64,000 nt of DNA from Burhinus oedicnemus (GCA_008921705.1 VFFE01006969.1:472526-536525); one strand, 5' to 3'; shown: positions 38,856-52,600, counted from the stretch's first letter. Notes: generated by a model not told the origin, from the letters alone. A program made the numbers and translations.

Positions 38856-39002
38856 TGAAATGGTTTTTCACTGTTGTGCTGTAACAAAGTTATTTTTGGA
38901 AGCCAGAATTTTACTCCTTGCCTTTACCTGAAATGGATTTTCATTGCTGTGCTGTAGCAAAAACTTATTTTTGAAGCCAGAATTTTACTGCTTACCTTTA
39001 CC
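38856..39002. repeat. Two-unit tandem duplication, about 73 bp per unit
   Basis: Unit 1 at 38856-38928 and unit 2 at 38929-39002 are directly adjacent and align over their whole length with a handful of substitutions and small indels. Both start TGAAATGG and share a long block (GAAGCCAGAATTTTACT). The unit matches no transposon known to me. It looks like a local duplication that has since drifted. Confidence 0.9.
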
Positions 39003-39313
39003 TGTTGGTTGTAAGGAACATGTAACATGGTTTTGTTATGTTTATACTGACCTTAAACTGTCTTCTGTTTAAAAAGAAAAATATTTTTAATAGATACTTA
39101 TATAATAGAAAAATAAAAACAAAAATGGCAGTAAACAGATAAATTATAAATGAGATTTAATCATTAATATTCACTCAACTAAATAGATCTGTACCCCGAG
39201 AATGTCATTATTTGCTGTTCAGCATTTGTATATGACAGGTTTTTATTTACTTGTGTACTCATGCCTACAGACCCCAGCTGAGTTGTGGGGCTTTTACTGC
39301 CCTAGGGAATGAA
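39003..39313. other. Unique AT-rich sequence
   Basis: Very AT-rich between about 39,060 and 39,180. No recognised feature. Confidence 0.5.
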
Positions 39314-39364
39314 TCAAGACACAGAAAGAGACAGTGTCTCTCCCAGGGAGGTTACAGTCTGGGA
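39314..39364 (-). repeat. Possible ancient amniote repeat relic
   Basis: The text aatcaagacacagaaagagacag...gaggttacagtctgggaaa resembles a phrase I recall from old dispersed repeats of reptiles and birds (acagtccctgcc...cttacaatctaa). Short and diverged, with no family name assigned. Confidence 0.25.
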
Positions 39365-42300
39365 AAATATATCAAGTGCAGAAAAGAGGTGCCCAGTGCG
39401 CTCTCGTGCCTTTCCAGCATACGAAGAGTAGCTAAGAATTTAGCTGAAAAACAGCACGAAGCTTCAAAAAGTATCCAGTATGCCATAGGGTGCATTTTTG
39501 CAAGACAACTGTCCACAGAAACTGGTAGCAACTGGGGGAACAAATGATTACTATCACAACACCTCTGCAGATCTGCCCGATGTCCCATGTACAGGACCTG
39601 TTGCAGATGAGGCCAGGGACTCAGCTGGCTCTATGGCCAGATCAAAGTATGGATGATGCTGTAAAGGTTAAGTGGAGATAGAATTTCTCATGGAAGTCAC
39701 GATTACTGATGTAATTTGAAATACGTCAATAATTATCTTGCAGGCATTTGGAGAAAGTAAATGACTCAGATGACTTTATTTCCCTGAAATGGCCTTTATC
39801 ATCCCAAGTAAATATGTATCATTTTGTAAAAGTTATACCTGATCAGTACTTTCAATTACATTTGTTGCATATAATTATATTCAAGGCTTCACCTTCCAAA
39901 TAAAATAGATCTTTTCCTTTCTAAGCCATAGTTTACACATTATTGTACTTATGTTTAAATCTAGTTCTGCTGACATTCTGTTAAATCCTACATGAAATGA
40001 ACATAAACAAAAATCAACATCAAGGGTTTTTCTTGACCATTTAAACAATATTTCAGGGTAGCTTTGCCAAAATTGTCAGCAACTCCCTATTCAGTAACCT
40101 TGACATTGCGAAAGTATCATAAAGGCAGCATTATCAGAGACATAAATGGGCTCAAAAAGGGCACAATACAGAAAAAAATCTAATTACAACCCTAAATCTC
40201 TTGATACTTGTCCGTTCAAACTCTGAAAGTCCAAAAACTCAAAAGCTGATGCTAGTGTCTAAATTCAGAATGCTACCCAAGAGAATAATAGTCTTCTCCA
40301 ATGCTTCTATTTGCACAGACATTTTGTGAATATAAACCAGTTTTCCACCTCTGTGTTTTTAGCATTACTTTTTAAACAACACAAAATGGGAAGTAAAAAT
40401 AGCCCTGGCTCCATTATGCAGCAAATGCAGGCAGACCTTTACCTTCAGCATGACTCTATAACAGAAGCTGTCCACTGGTGTCCCTGCACAGCCTTTTTTG
40501 CACAATCAGGCTTAAATTAGTAAAGACATATGATGCATTAAGCCATGCACATTACACTGTTCAGGCTTGAAAGTGCCTAATGTTGAGTTAAGTTTCCCAC
40601 CAGCTGTTTTTGTGTTATTTGTTTTGTGCTCTCATTTGAACTATTATATAATGTGTTGAAATGAAAAATTGCCACATAGAGGTATAACGGTTTGTTTTCT
40701 AGAGAAAAACCAGTGTATCCTTTGATTTCACAGAGCAGAATAAAACAGATCTTTAATTCAAATTGACAAACAAAGGGGAGTATGGCAAATGACATAGTAG
40801 CACCATCACTTTCAGGAAGTATTCTTGTACTGTGAAGACAAGTGTTCACAACATTGGTGTCAAAATTAATGATATATCTAAATCAACATTCGTCTGCCTG
40901 AATTATTGTAGCCTAAAGCCATTATGTACACTGACTTACTGCAATATATGAAAAGGAAAGCAGAAAAATGATAACTGATATGTTGCATACCATTTTTGAT
41001 TCCAAAGATATCCAGTGAATGCTACAAAATGTGTGTAGTATTGAATCAGACAGATTAAATGGGTGTGCATGCACACACACAGAGGACTTACTGCAACAGC
41101 ACTAACATTTTCCCATTACATACTTCTGAACACACAGAAATGCAATCTCCTCTGAGACAGAAAAGAGAAGCATAACGATTAGTATGCATGACAAGTGCCC
41201 CAATCATTAGGCTTTCACTGAGTTATTACAGAAATGGGCTGCAGTACCACCAGCTGGTTTTGAAAATCTTTGCTGATGTTTGGGAAACGGGCTGAATGTC
41301 TCCTTCCAGGAGAAAACTTGAGGTTAAGATAGCATCAGCAAGTCCATTAAGCTTCTGGGAAAGAGTTAAGTCTTACCTCTCCTTTCCATGAACTACCTCA
41401 AGTGGGGTACTCCTCACTATGCTGGCTTCTGTGGATCCCCCTTCTTTCTCTGCAGTGTAAAGGGAACATCAGTATCTAACCTCAGTGTTGTAAAATTCAC
41501 TAGTGGTCCAACCTTATGTGGTAACAGACGTTCACATCAGAAAGTGTTGGCTACACAACTCACCCACGTCATAAACTGTGCAACTCCCACAGTGGTCCAA
41601 CCGTAAAAGATGAAAACATAATCTCCAGTTGGTATTACTTGAGCCTTTGTCAGGAAGACGCGGGAGTTTTCAGCCTTTGGTCACTGCAATGAGACTTTCA
41701 CCACCATATACTTTCATTATTCTAATCTCCACGGGAGAGAGATTACACGCAGGATGAAAACCAAATCTATTTTTATTAAGAGGTAAGTCCAAGAACTAGG
41801 ACCGTTAGTAAGTAGAAAGGCCCAAGGGGATGGAGCTGCCGTGATAAATTAACCTTACCATGTGGCAAGTGAAAAAATAACTTTTTTTTTTTTAATGATG
41901 CCTAATCTTAGCATATGTGTGTTTTGCCTAGAGGTGAATGTGGGCTTAGTCTCAGATTCTAACCCTTAGTGCACACAGGTAACATGGGCTTTTGGGACAG
42001 GGAGAGGCAAAGTCATCTTGAAGTGAGAGTGGGGCTTAACTTAAGCACAAAGCAAGTTGAATGGGACCCTTGAAGCTGGGTACCCCTCTGACAGCATACC
42101 AGGGACAGGAAAGATTGTTTCACTGCCCATTCACACTCACCTGAGCACAGATTTTAAAGTGAAACAAAACCAGTGGTTTCATTTCCCTCCCTCCCAGATA
42201 AGGAGCCCATAAGATCTGTGTGGTCCGGTCCATATTTGTGTGTAGTGATACCAATCTTCAGTATAGCTGGAAGTAGTCACCACCATTCAGACTCAGTGGT

Positions 42301-45300
42301 GGAACATTATCCAAGTAGAGACTATTTGTAACCTCATATCCAGGGAGTTATATTTTGTGTCAAATCTTTGAGCACTGGTGGGGGTGAGAACACTCAGAAT
42401 CAGGCAGAGGGAGATGACACTTTTTTAAAATAAAGAGGTCAGAAATTCTTCAACATCAGTTTCTGTGTACTCAACACCCTCTTTTCTATTTTTAAGCACC
42501 AGGCAGGCAGGCACTTTTAGTGGTAACACGTCCACACAGGTTTCCTTGGCATCCCTCAAATCCTGGCAGCACGATTATATCTGAATGCTGCACTTTTCCA
42601 TCAATGGACAAACTACTCTGTTTCCACTCCTGGTAATATTACACGCTCAGAAGACACTTGTGTTGACTGACAGACATCTCATTCTTCTTCTCCTTCCTTT
42701 TACTGCACTGTGATTGGAAGCTTGCACCTCATGAGGGTTAATATTTCTGGTTTTCCCACTTACACAATTAAAAAGCAGTCCCATGGAAGAACACCTTTAT
42801 GTGAGGGAAGACTAGTTTAAAAATACAAAATCCCAGGAAAGAGGAATGTGGAGAAGTACTTCAGCATTTTAGCTTAAATTCAGCCCTGTAAAAGCTCACA
42901 TGAAATATTCATACTTTAATGTCCACAAAGTAGTTTAATCTGATCTGCAGAATCACTACTCTGGCAGTATAATATGTCCCATGGCCATACAAAATGCTGA
43001 AGTGAGCAGAATATGTCCATATTCCTCTGCAAGAAAAATTCTGTCCTGGAGGCTCTGGTGCAAAGCACTCACTAAACACCCTGTATAACTGTTTAATATA
43101 TGTGCCCTCTGGAAATGCTGAAGGCTTTTCTCCTTAGGTGTCTGTCTCAGATCCTGGCAATGGACACTGTTTCTTTGTTCAGTGACCTTATGAATAGAAG
43201 CGCTAAGGTCCAGAAAAATTGCTAGCAGCATCACAGACTTTAGTGAAGGCCAGTGATTCTCCAGATTTCACTGTAAACATAATTATGTGGAGAAATTCAA
43301 CTACAGAACTTTTGAGTTCCTCAAAACACTTTGTCTGTCACCACTCCATTGAACCAACACTATTTATTTGCTTTCGAAAGCAACTCTAATTGATTTATCT
43401 GTTGCTCGGAATAACACCATGATAAATAAATTATCACTTAAACACGATGGATTACTAACATTTCCTTTTCTAATTATATTTATGACATATTACTAGGTCT
43501 TGCTTCGTTTAAAAGCTTACATATGTTTTCCTCATCCCTGTAATCTAATCTAAGGTGCAAAGCCTGGATTTGTGCCAGTAAACCCCTTTGTTAATATACC
43601 GCTGCACTAGCAGAGTCCATCTGGAGTTACTGTTCTGCTTGATGTCACATGGCAGATCCTACCTGCACGGAAGATGAAAGGACAGTCAAGGCACGTATCT
43701 AGGGATGACAGTTTTCTTTGTGATGAGCCACAGAGTCACAGCTTGTTAAGTAAGACTGTGACAGCGACAAAAGACAAAGCCATCATTTTATAGCAGAATA
43801 TGGCCTATCTGTACATGACAAGCCATACTATCTCTGCTCACACATGCTGACATCTCATAATGCATTCTCCCAAGTGCCGGACAGAAATAGTCCCTGAAGA
43901 CAGCACCACTAGAGAGTAATAGCATGCTGCTTATCTAGGAGCAAGTGAATGGAAAAAACCTGAAGTGTACAATGTGTCCCTATTAACATCACAGATAAAG
44001 GGAGCTTTCAGTTTAAAGTATTTTCTGTTTCATTAGAGGTTCAATAGGTTTAAAATCAAACAATAAGGACAATTAAGTTGCCTTCACTTCAGATTATTTT
44101 GACTTTTTCAATTTTATTTTTTTTTTAATGTTGATGGTAAATTTGCAAAAATCTGTTGGGAACCCTCTTTTTTAGAGGGATGTGTGTCCATACTGTGCGT
44201 GCAGAATCTTACACTGTACTTAACATTCTTCGCACTTGACATCTTCCCAGGCTGTCCAAACATCACTAGCTGGTGCTCACAGGCTCCCAAGCTGCCCTGC
44301 AGGGTGAAAGCCCATGGGAATGTAGGCTATGGCAAGAGGTTAACTGCCAGGCACCTCCCAGAGCAGGTGGCATAGGGGGAGAGGGAGGGGACAGTGCCAG
44401 CAGAGGTGGTAGTAGCGAACTTGAGGCTGGTACCTTGCTGGGGGGAATGGAAAGACCTGGTGGCTTCCTGGGAAGGACAGATCAGGAAAGAGCTATCGAG
44501 CAGGAAAAGATTTAGTTTGAAAGAAGAGGGAAATATGTAAAAGGGCTACAGACCTGCAGGAGAGCATAAGGAAAGAGAAAATCCCTTTTGCCTCTAAGGG
44601 TACTTCTCAATTAAGTCAGGCCATTCTCTTGGTTTTAAAGATATATTGACCCTGCTCTTGGTAGAAATTGCAACCCACCTGAATCTGGGCAGAAATTAAC
44701 CCACCTGCTCTAGTGATCCATATGAAAACTGCTGGGTTTCTACACACCCACAAGGACACAGTAGCTCTCCTGCAAGTGCAGCTCACAGTGAGGGGGGAAA
44801 CAGTGTGACGATAATAAAAAAAATAATGAGATATTCCTAGAGATAACCCTGAGTGGCTGCGAATTAGTAATGATGCCGTAATATAAGTGCTGCTTACCAG
44901 CAAGATGCTGTAAATGGCATTTACACAGGTGTTCAGACTGAGTACCAATTACATGGGCTAACCTGAGAAGTACACCTAGTGCTGTTGTACATTTGAGACG
45001 CACTGGCCGAATCGGCCAGGGGTTGTAAGTCTTCAGAAGTGACAGTGAAAACCTGTCTGCCACTCTCCTCTCGAGTTGCATGGTGCACGCATCTCCCTTT
45101 CCTACTGTACATGCAATCATCCCCCTCACTGAATCCTTCCACTTAAAACAGCCAAACATCCTGTTCTCACTTGCACTGTAACCCACCCATAAATACCTGC
45201 AGAAGTCACTGGTTAATCACCTTCAAAATTTTCCTCAGTGACACCTACAAAATGTTGACAAAGGTTAAGTAGCCCTTAAGACTGCTGCCCATCGTACTGA

Positions 45301-45314
45301 CCAGCGTTTACTGT
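39365..45314. other. Unique non-coding sequence
   Basis: About 6 kb without a recognised transposon or exon. A T-run lies at about 41881-41893, and CA-rich words occur near 41067-41080. The 148-codon minus-strand frame at 44740-45186 is opposed by no known domain. A second, weaker CTCF-like word (GAGCAGGTGGCAT) occurs near 44363. Confidence 0.5.
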
Positions 45315-45385
45315 TTGCTTGTATCCTCCCCATCTGTTGACTGAATGTCTCTTGTCTTCATACATAAATGTTAAATTCTTTGGTT
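45315..45385 (+). repeat. Possible ancient amniote repeat relic
   Basis: The text gcttgtatcctccccatctg...tgtctcttgtcttcata...aaattctttgg follows the order of a common old repeat tail that I recall from turtle and bird genomes (…cccatctg…tgtctcttgtctt…ttgtaagctctttgg). It is strongly diverged and the family name is uncertain. Confidence 0.4.
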
Positions 45386-45516
45386 GTAATCTAAGTAAGC
45401 ACAATGTACATTGACAGCAATATTAACCAAAGTATTCAATAGCAAGCCTCTTGATGGCCATTTATATTGCTATTACAGTTAGCTCAGCATTTCTGATTTG
45501 TGTCACAACTTTCATT

Positions 45517-45575
45517 ATCATAGACTGGTTTAGGTTGGAAGGGACCTTAAAGATCATCTAGTTCCAACCCCCTTT
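45517..45575 (-). mobile_element. CR1 3' stub
   Basis: Only about 59 bp. The plus strand begins tcatagactggtttaggttgg and runs through gggaccttaaagatcatcta to ttccaaccccc, which is the reverse complement of a CR1 3' end. It is extremely 5'-truncated and has no coding sequence. Confidence 0.85.
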
Positions 45576-45946
45576 ATGTAGATTAATTGATTTTTTCACA
45601 TAGTTATGGACATAATCAAATAGACACTTGTTCAAATTTCCCCTCTTCAGGGCTCTGGACTTTAAAACCTAGTACTCAGGTCTCAGTACCTTTATCTCCA
45701 TTTACGTATTTACAGAGTTCCTTCCTCACTTATCCTCCTGAACACTTCCTGAAGCATTCTCCTCGCATTATTTTCATGCCTTCCTTTATGGGGCCTCTCA
45801 GACCTGGAACCCCTCTGTCTCTCTTCTGCTCTTGTTTTGCAAGAATCTCTCTCTGTTAAAGGAAACGGCAAAATTATATTCAAAGACAAAATGTTTCAGA
45901 AATAAACAACCCCTAAAACATTTCAGGCACTTCACTTGATATTTGA
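45576..45946. other. Spacer between two CR1 stubs
   Basis: Unique sequence of about 370 bp with no recognised feature. A 90-codon plus-strand frame here is unrecognised. Confidence 0.5.
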
Positions 45947-46116
45947 CCATCATAGAATCCTAGAATCATCAAATACCAGGTTGGAAGGGACCTCAAGGAT
46001 CATCTGGTCCAACCTTTCTTGGCAAAAGCACAGTCTAGCCAAGATGGCCCAGCACCCTGTTGAGCTGAATCTTAAAAGTGTCCAGTGTTGGGGAAGGTGT
46101 CCAATGTTGGGGAAAA
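45947..46116 (-). mobile_element. CR1 3' fragment of a second subfamily
   Basis: The plus strand starts catcatagaatcctagaatc, continues ggttggaagggacctcaagg and contains the agatggcccagcaccctg and cttaaaagtgtccagtgttg blocks of a CR1 3' region that differs from copies A and B. A 19-bp direct duplication (units starting 46078 and 46097) lies at its inner end. Confidence 0.85.
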
Positions 46117-48802
46117 ATCTGTATTTGAGTCATACAGAACATGTATACATGACACAATAGATGTGGTACATAAAGTTGTCATGATAACAGATTAGAAAGC
46201 TCACATCATACAATGCTGTTGCAGCTGGAGTCCCACAATCTGCTACACCTCAGCTAGTAAATGATGTGTCTCAGCTTCATATGAGCTTGGACAGACGGTT
46301 TCTAGTTCCAGACCTACCACCACTCACAACTAATTTGATACCTCCACTCCTTCACTGGTGCAATACAGCTACAGCCATAGTTAGTCTGGTGTAGGTCTCC
46401 ACCCTGTAAAGTCCTAGGTATGCATTTACCTGGCTATGAAGGATATGCAATGTTTTATCTCTTCTAATTTTACTATGGGTAATGGCCATGTTTTTGAAAG
46501 CTCTCAATCCTGAAGCTGTGTGATGATGTGAGAGTTCCAGTTTTCCTTTGAAGATAAACTCTTCAACCTTTAAAGAAGGATGTTCAAACATCTGAATTCA
46601 GATAGAGAGAACTTGCTTTTTCTTGTTCCTAATTTTTTCCTGATTTTTCATCCATTCTAACAATTTTTGGATACCCTGTTCTTGGTGCTTTACAATTGGA
46701 GTTAGCTCTACTAAAGTATTTTGTTGACTTGAAGCAGACTGAATTTTTAGCTTGTAAACTCATTACAAAGATCATTTTTATTCACACGTTCTGATCATAG
46801 GCATAAATTGCAAAAGTGTCTTCCAAACATTAAATTGTCAAGAATATGAGGTTTTTGACAATCCTTTTTGAAATGTTATAGCTTATATGTTTTCTGCTAG
46901 CCAAGCCATCATTTGATTTTGAAATTGGAATGGATACATTGTTTTATGAAGACAATCATCACTTTACCTGAAAAAGAACTTTTTTTTAGAGATTCATAAA
47001 GTATAGCTAGCTTTCCTTGGAGTTTTTAAGCTTTCTGCACACCGTGGATCCAGTCTGGATTACAAGTGCCAAAATGCCACAAAAAAGATGGTTCCTTCTG
47101 TATTTTTGGCTTAGTCACAGACAGAAAGTGCTGAAAATTCTGTAAGAAAAAAAGACAGAGTGAGAATCCCCGCTCAGCTTTTAGATCAAAAAGGCTGATT
47201 AAGCACGGGAGGTTTGGGGAAGTTTTTCAAACTGAATTGATGCTATAAATCTGCTGAATTTTGCTGAACCATTTAGTAAACTGATTGAATATTGTCTCAT
47301 GTGCACTCAGTTTTAATATTTTGGGAGGGCTTCATATATATTTAGAATGGGATAGCCTGAAGCCTAAAGCTGCCCTCAGTGACCTTTGTGGTTGAGTGAG
47401 TATGAGCATGCAGAAAATATGCCTATTGATGACTGAACCCTGCCATTGCCATCATTGTTAGCTATACATTTGTTTATCTTATTAAGAAGCTCCTAAAGTT
47501 ACACGGGAGAGTGACAAAAGTTAGAGACATTCCCCATGCAGGGCAGGAGCTCCAGGCTCTTTCTGTGGCTCTTGGTGAGGCAGAGGCTGCCACGGTGACG
47601 AGGTTTCACTCTGCCTGACATACCATAGGATCTGGGGGTCTGAATTTGCCACACCTTCTATGGCAGGCCTCGAAGAAGCAATCTGTAAGACCAGAACACT
47701 TTGTTTAACAGAGACCTAGGATGGAAGAAAAGCATGTAGTAGAGGCAGTGGAGGACTAGGGTTGCATGCTCAAATCAGTGTAATATTTCCCACTCTTCTG
47801 TTGTTTCTCCATACAAGGTGTGTCAGGTTCACTGCTGACTGGAGCAGGAGCAACGCTGAACCTCAGGAAGCCTTGCTGCATGCCTCAGGAACAACCACTG
47901 GAATATGTTTATGGTGACTCTGGTCATCCCTTTACCTTGATCCTGATTCGTGTAGGTTTTCTTTCCAAAACATGTCTGAATACTCCAAAATGCACACAAG
48001 GCTGTTTTTTTTTTTTTTTTATATAGCAACATTGATCAGAGTTTGTGAATTTGCAACGTACTAGTTACTCGTGTAGGCACTCAACGCACAGCGAATGTGA
48101 GATAACCTCCTCCATGTCAAAAGCTAAGGTGTGAACTTACGCAGGCTTTTTGGAAGTGGAGTAAATTACTTCACACTTATTGCTAGCTAAGAGAATCCAC
48201 AAAAGGAGTTAATATGGAGTAGCTTATGAGCTTTAAATTCACACTTTGGATTTCTTTCTTTATGGTAACTTTTCATTTAGAGAAGGATTCAGACATTTTG
48301 CTTCAGACAATCTTAGTTCAAAAAGCGTTTAGTCTTTCAAAAAATGTCATGTAGTGCTCCTGTATTTTCTTCTGCAATCCCTCTCCTCCATAAACTGCAC
48401 TACACACTTTGCAGGTAGTTCTGATACAAAATAACAAATAGAAATAATACATGTATTCAGAGGTAATAAGATGAGACAGTTCTCTTGAAAAATAAATATA
48501 GTGTTAACTTGAATCGTTGATGTATGTTACAGACAATTGAAATATAAGGAAAGTTTAGTTTTAGTATATTAATAATACCAAAAATCTTAAGTAACTTCTT
48601 ATAGTTTAGGTCTTGCATCTTGCCTGGCATCTGGCCTGGCTTCCAGCCTTTAATAAGATCAAAACCAAGGGAATCTTGCCTCTTGAAAAGCATGAGCTTC
48701 CAAAGCCAGACCTCCCTGGCACACTGGGAAGAACGCAGCAAGGGAAGCAGTTCCCACCAAATCCGGCTGTCATTCCAGACGCACAAGAATTTTTAAAAGC
48801 AC
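46117..48802. other. Unique non-coding sequence
   Basis: No recognised transposon or exon. A T-run lies at 48005-48020. Short frames of 66-79 codons are chance-like. Confidence 0.5.
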
Positions 48803-48945
48803 ACAGAATAATTCAGTTCGGTATGGACCTCAGGAGGTCTTTAGTTGAACCTCTTGGTCATAGCAGGGTCAACTGGGTGGTCAGACCAGGTTGCTCAGGG
48901 TTTTATCCAGTCTGGTCTTGACAGTCTCCAGGGGTGGAAACTGCA
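48803..48945 (-). mobile_element. CR1 3' fragment, third type
   Basis: The plus strand reads agaataattcagttcgg, then ggacctcaggaggtcttta, then gtcagaccaggttgctcagg and tccagtctggtcttgac. This is the block order of a diverged CR1 3' end in reverse complement. The plus-strand 102-codon frame 48613-48921 runs across it and is an artefact. Confidence 0.8.
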
Positions 48946-49549
48946 CAAAATCATCTGCCAAGAAGCAGGCTTGTAGCCATATTTTAAAATGTTTTGTTCA
49001 AATTCCCCCTTCATTTAAAGTACTCAAGGAGGTGGAGTGCTACTGAACTTGTGAACCTTTTTGATATGTAATCTGCTGAAGCACAGGGGAAGTGAGGATG
49101 GGCTAGAAAGCACAAGTAATAGTAAACTAGGCAAAACAAGGCTCTTCCAGAGTCTTCAAAGGATGAACAAGAAGGTAGCTTCATCACTTTCCATGAGGTC
49201 CTAATACAAAGCAATTTATCCAAAATTCCAGGCTTTTCACCTAGCAATAACCTTCCCATAAAAATTAATTTCTATAGACACAGACCTTGGTTACAGATAA
49301 AAGATCTATGAATCGGATAGAGCTCGGTGACTCTAAGCAGAAAATAAGAAATAGAACACAGTAAAAAACATTACCTTGAATTTCCTGTAATTCTTTCTTT
49401 CAATTGCAGTGATGTATTAGATTGCTATAGGTATGAAGTCCTTTAAATATGATCACATACAGCAGGATTTGAGGTGTTTAACTGAGCACTGATCAACTAG
49501 TATTCTTTTACAAAACATTCTTTCCAAGTTCAGCTTCGTTACTTGATAC
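48946..49549. other. Unique non-coding sequence
   Basis: No recognised feature. Confidence 0.5.
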
Positions 49550-49632
49550 CTGATTTTCCAAAGTGCGAAGCACCTGCAGCTCCCACTGGCTTCATTTGCA
49601 GTAATTGCAGTTACCTGGGAAATAGGTCAGAT
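49550..49632. repeat. Decayed hairpin-type ancient repeat
   Basis: The left arm (tgattttccaaagtgcgaagcacctgcagctccca, here in pieces) is the recognisable arm of a palindromic amniote repeat that I recall. The right arm (attgcag...gggaaataggtcag) is only partly complementary. It belongs to the same general class as the element at 15549-15649 but is a different sequence. Confidence 0.45.
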
Positions 49633-52600
49633 CATGCTCATATTCACGTGGCAAGGCCACGGTTTTCAGTGGGAAACTATATATTTTGAAGACTAGGGTG
49701 TTTTTTATCTTGCTATACGTTGTGCTAAGAAGTGTCTATTTGTCCACAGCTGATGCTGGAGTCGTGTCCTTCTAAGCTGCCAACATCCCAGATCAGTTCC
49801 CAAGCTCATCTAGTTAGAGGAGAATGAGGGTTGTCATGCTGGAAAGTACCTTAAAAATAGGAGTCCGGTGCTGGGCCTAAGCCCAGCTTCCCAATGATTC
49901 CCTCCTGTAAGCCGATAGCAAGAAAAAATAAAATATGAACAGATGTTTGCTTCTGCCCTCCTCTGGCTTCTGGCCAGAGAGACTATCTCAGCAGGCATAA
50001 TACAAGCAGCCACCCCTTTCTAGGGGTACAGACACTTATTCACAGGAACAAGGGGAATGAAAGGAAAAGGTGAAAGAATTAGGACTCTGAAAAGTACAAT
50101 TTCTTCTTAGAGCTGCCTACCAAGTGACACAACTTTTCACCTATCCGTATGCAGAGGCACCATCTAAAAATCCGTACTTGTGCTACATAATCTGAGGCAC
50201 TTGGACAAATCAGGGTAACACCAAGAGGTCCTCGTTTCAGTCACTCTGCAGAGCATAACTGGGGATTAGGAAAATAATTATACATTGTAAAAAGAGTGTA
50301 TATGGCATTAATTGAGATTATAAAAAGCTAACAACGTCTGGGGCTAGAAACTGGTGTTATCCCAAATTCTCATTAATAGCATCCAATTACTGTCTGTGGT
50401 TATATAACCGTTCATCTCACTATGTGGCCACTTATTGCTGAAGTCTGTTGCTGCTCAGCATAAATTGCACAGAGCACAGTGTGTAAAGGCGCTAATGGCA
50501 TTTACTTTGCGTTTTGCAGTACAAGGATAAACAAAAACATATTCTGAAACAAAATTAAAGTTGGGGGAGGGGTTATTGCAAGCAAATTTTGTTAATTTTG
50601 TATGTTGTAAAATTAGCTCCTCTTTGTTTTTGTAGCAAAAACTTATGACTGTCATGCGGTATAAAAGAAAGTAAATGTTTTCTGGTTTAAATATGTAGTA
50701 AAAACCAGTACACTATCACATAAAACATACCATTAGTTTTAGAGGGTTTTTTTCTCCTGAACGCTATACAAACCAGGAAACCTTAGAGAGATCAAAGTGC
50801 TCATCATTAGAATATGGGAACTTTTCCTGAGAAGTCTGTGTGTGGGCACTGACCAAACAAAATGTCAATGAGCCTCTGCTGATAAGAACGAGCAGCGATA
50901 AAGTAGGCAGAAAGATCTGTGAGTCAGTAAATACTGCAAACAAACAATCATAGCAGGTCAGGCAATTACCAGAAGAAGACAAAAACACTGATAAGTCCAG
51001 CAAATAAAATGTGATCCCGTCATAAGCCATGGGCATGAGTGGGAATGGCGGTAGACTAAAGCTGGAGTTCACAGGATATTAACCTTACTGGATGGAGAGC
51101 TGATGATTGCTGTTGCATCAAATCCAACAAACAACCTGTTTGTACAGCAAAATACCTATTTCCTTTGTAGAAAGGAAAACAGAGCGAGTAGTAAAGCTAC
51201 TGTGAGACCCAAGGAAGCAAAATCAATGATCCAAAACATGAGAGAACAAGTTGCAAACCGAAACAATAAACAGAAGAGTTATGAAAGACCAAAACCACAG
51301 ACTGAAGCAGCAGGAGAAAAAAAGAATAGGCTGTAATGATTTCTGAGGGGATAGCTTTACGTTTCCTTCATGGTTAATGGCAAGATTTCATTGACCCCTG
51401 CTGCAGGAGGATCAGGCTTCTTAAGTCAGAAACAAAAACGGCTGAAAAAGGACAAAAAGTAGACCAAGCAGTGAAAGGATTCAGTATGAAAAAAAGAGCT
51501 GATAAATAACTCTAATTCTTCCCCCATTATAGGCAGAATTTCTGCCTATGTTGGACTGGAGATTTCAATTTGCTGTTATCTACTGAAAAATAATAATTTA
51601 ACAAGAAGTTACCACAGGGGTTTTTGTCATAAAGAACAAAATATCCAACAGCAATAACAATTCTTAATCCACAACACGCTATCTGCATTCTGAAAGTACA
51701 CAGCTCATCCTCAGCTCTTTGGAAGTGTTTGTGAAACACAAAGAGCTTCCCAGAATGTAGTACATAAAGGTAATCCCAAGGAAATTGACATTAGGTGATA
51801 TTTGCTGGCATTCAGCTTAACTTCTGAAGTTACCCACGTAAAGAAAAGGAAAATGCCTCCTAATTTATGAAAATGAGCATGTATCGCGAGTAACAATAAA
51901 TAGCTAAACTGAGATTTTTGGAAACAGCCCAGACACTCAATTTTATTCAAAATATTTGTTTGATGAGCCCTGACAAAGTAACAACACAGTTTACTGGGAT
52001 AAAAGCAGTATGCTAAAATCAGAATTAAGCCTTGTAAATTAGGTACTATTCTGCTTTACCCAACAGAGCCTCAATACATAAATTCAGTCTTTTTCATCAA
52101 ATATTCAATTCTTGTCTTTCAAAAAGCATATTAGCTTAACAGGGATAACATGTTATAAGCCATATTCAACATGTGCTTGCAAACAACAGTTTTTATCAAA
52201 GTTGATTATTTTCTTGACAGAATTACAAAATCAATAGCGGGAAGTGAAGCAGTAGATTTAATATATTTAAATTTATAATATATTTACATTTAAATTTTAG
52301 AAAGCCCTTTAAAAAGCACCTCAGGAAGCGTTACATGTAAAACAACCAGAAGTGGCTTGCATGAAAGGATTCTGATAGATTAAAGTCGTAAGTGAGGGAT
52401 CTCAATATGTGTAAATGCATCAGAGCTATGTAAGAGGCTATCTAGGAAGGCACAACAAGATGGCATTTGCATTTTTCTTCTAAGGAGCAAGAAAAAGAAT
52501 ATTCTTATGGCTACAAAAGGCATATATATTGACCTAGAGAGAGAAGACATTCGTTAATAAAAAATTACAATTAAATTTAAAAATTACAAGTTACTAGTCT

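Noticed and set aside
44355..44372. CTCF-like word GAGCAGGTGGCAT
   Set aside because: It lacks the leading CC of the core, so support is too weak for a feature.
44740..45186. 148-codon minus-strand open frame
   Set aside because: Cys- and Leu-rich text without any recognisable fold or motif, with a second overlapping frame on the same strand. Treated as chance.
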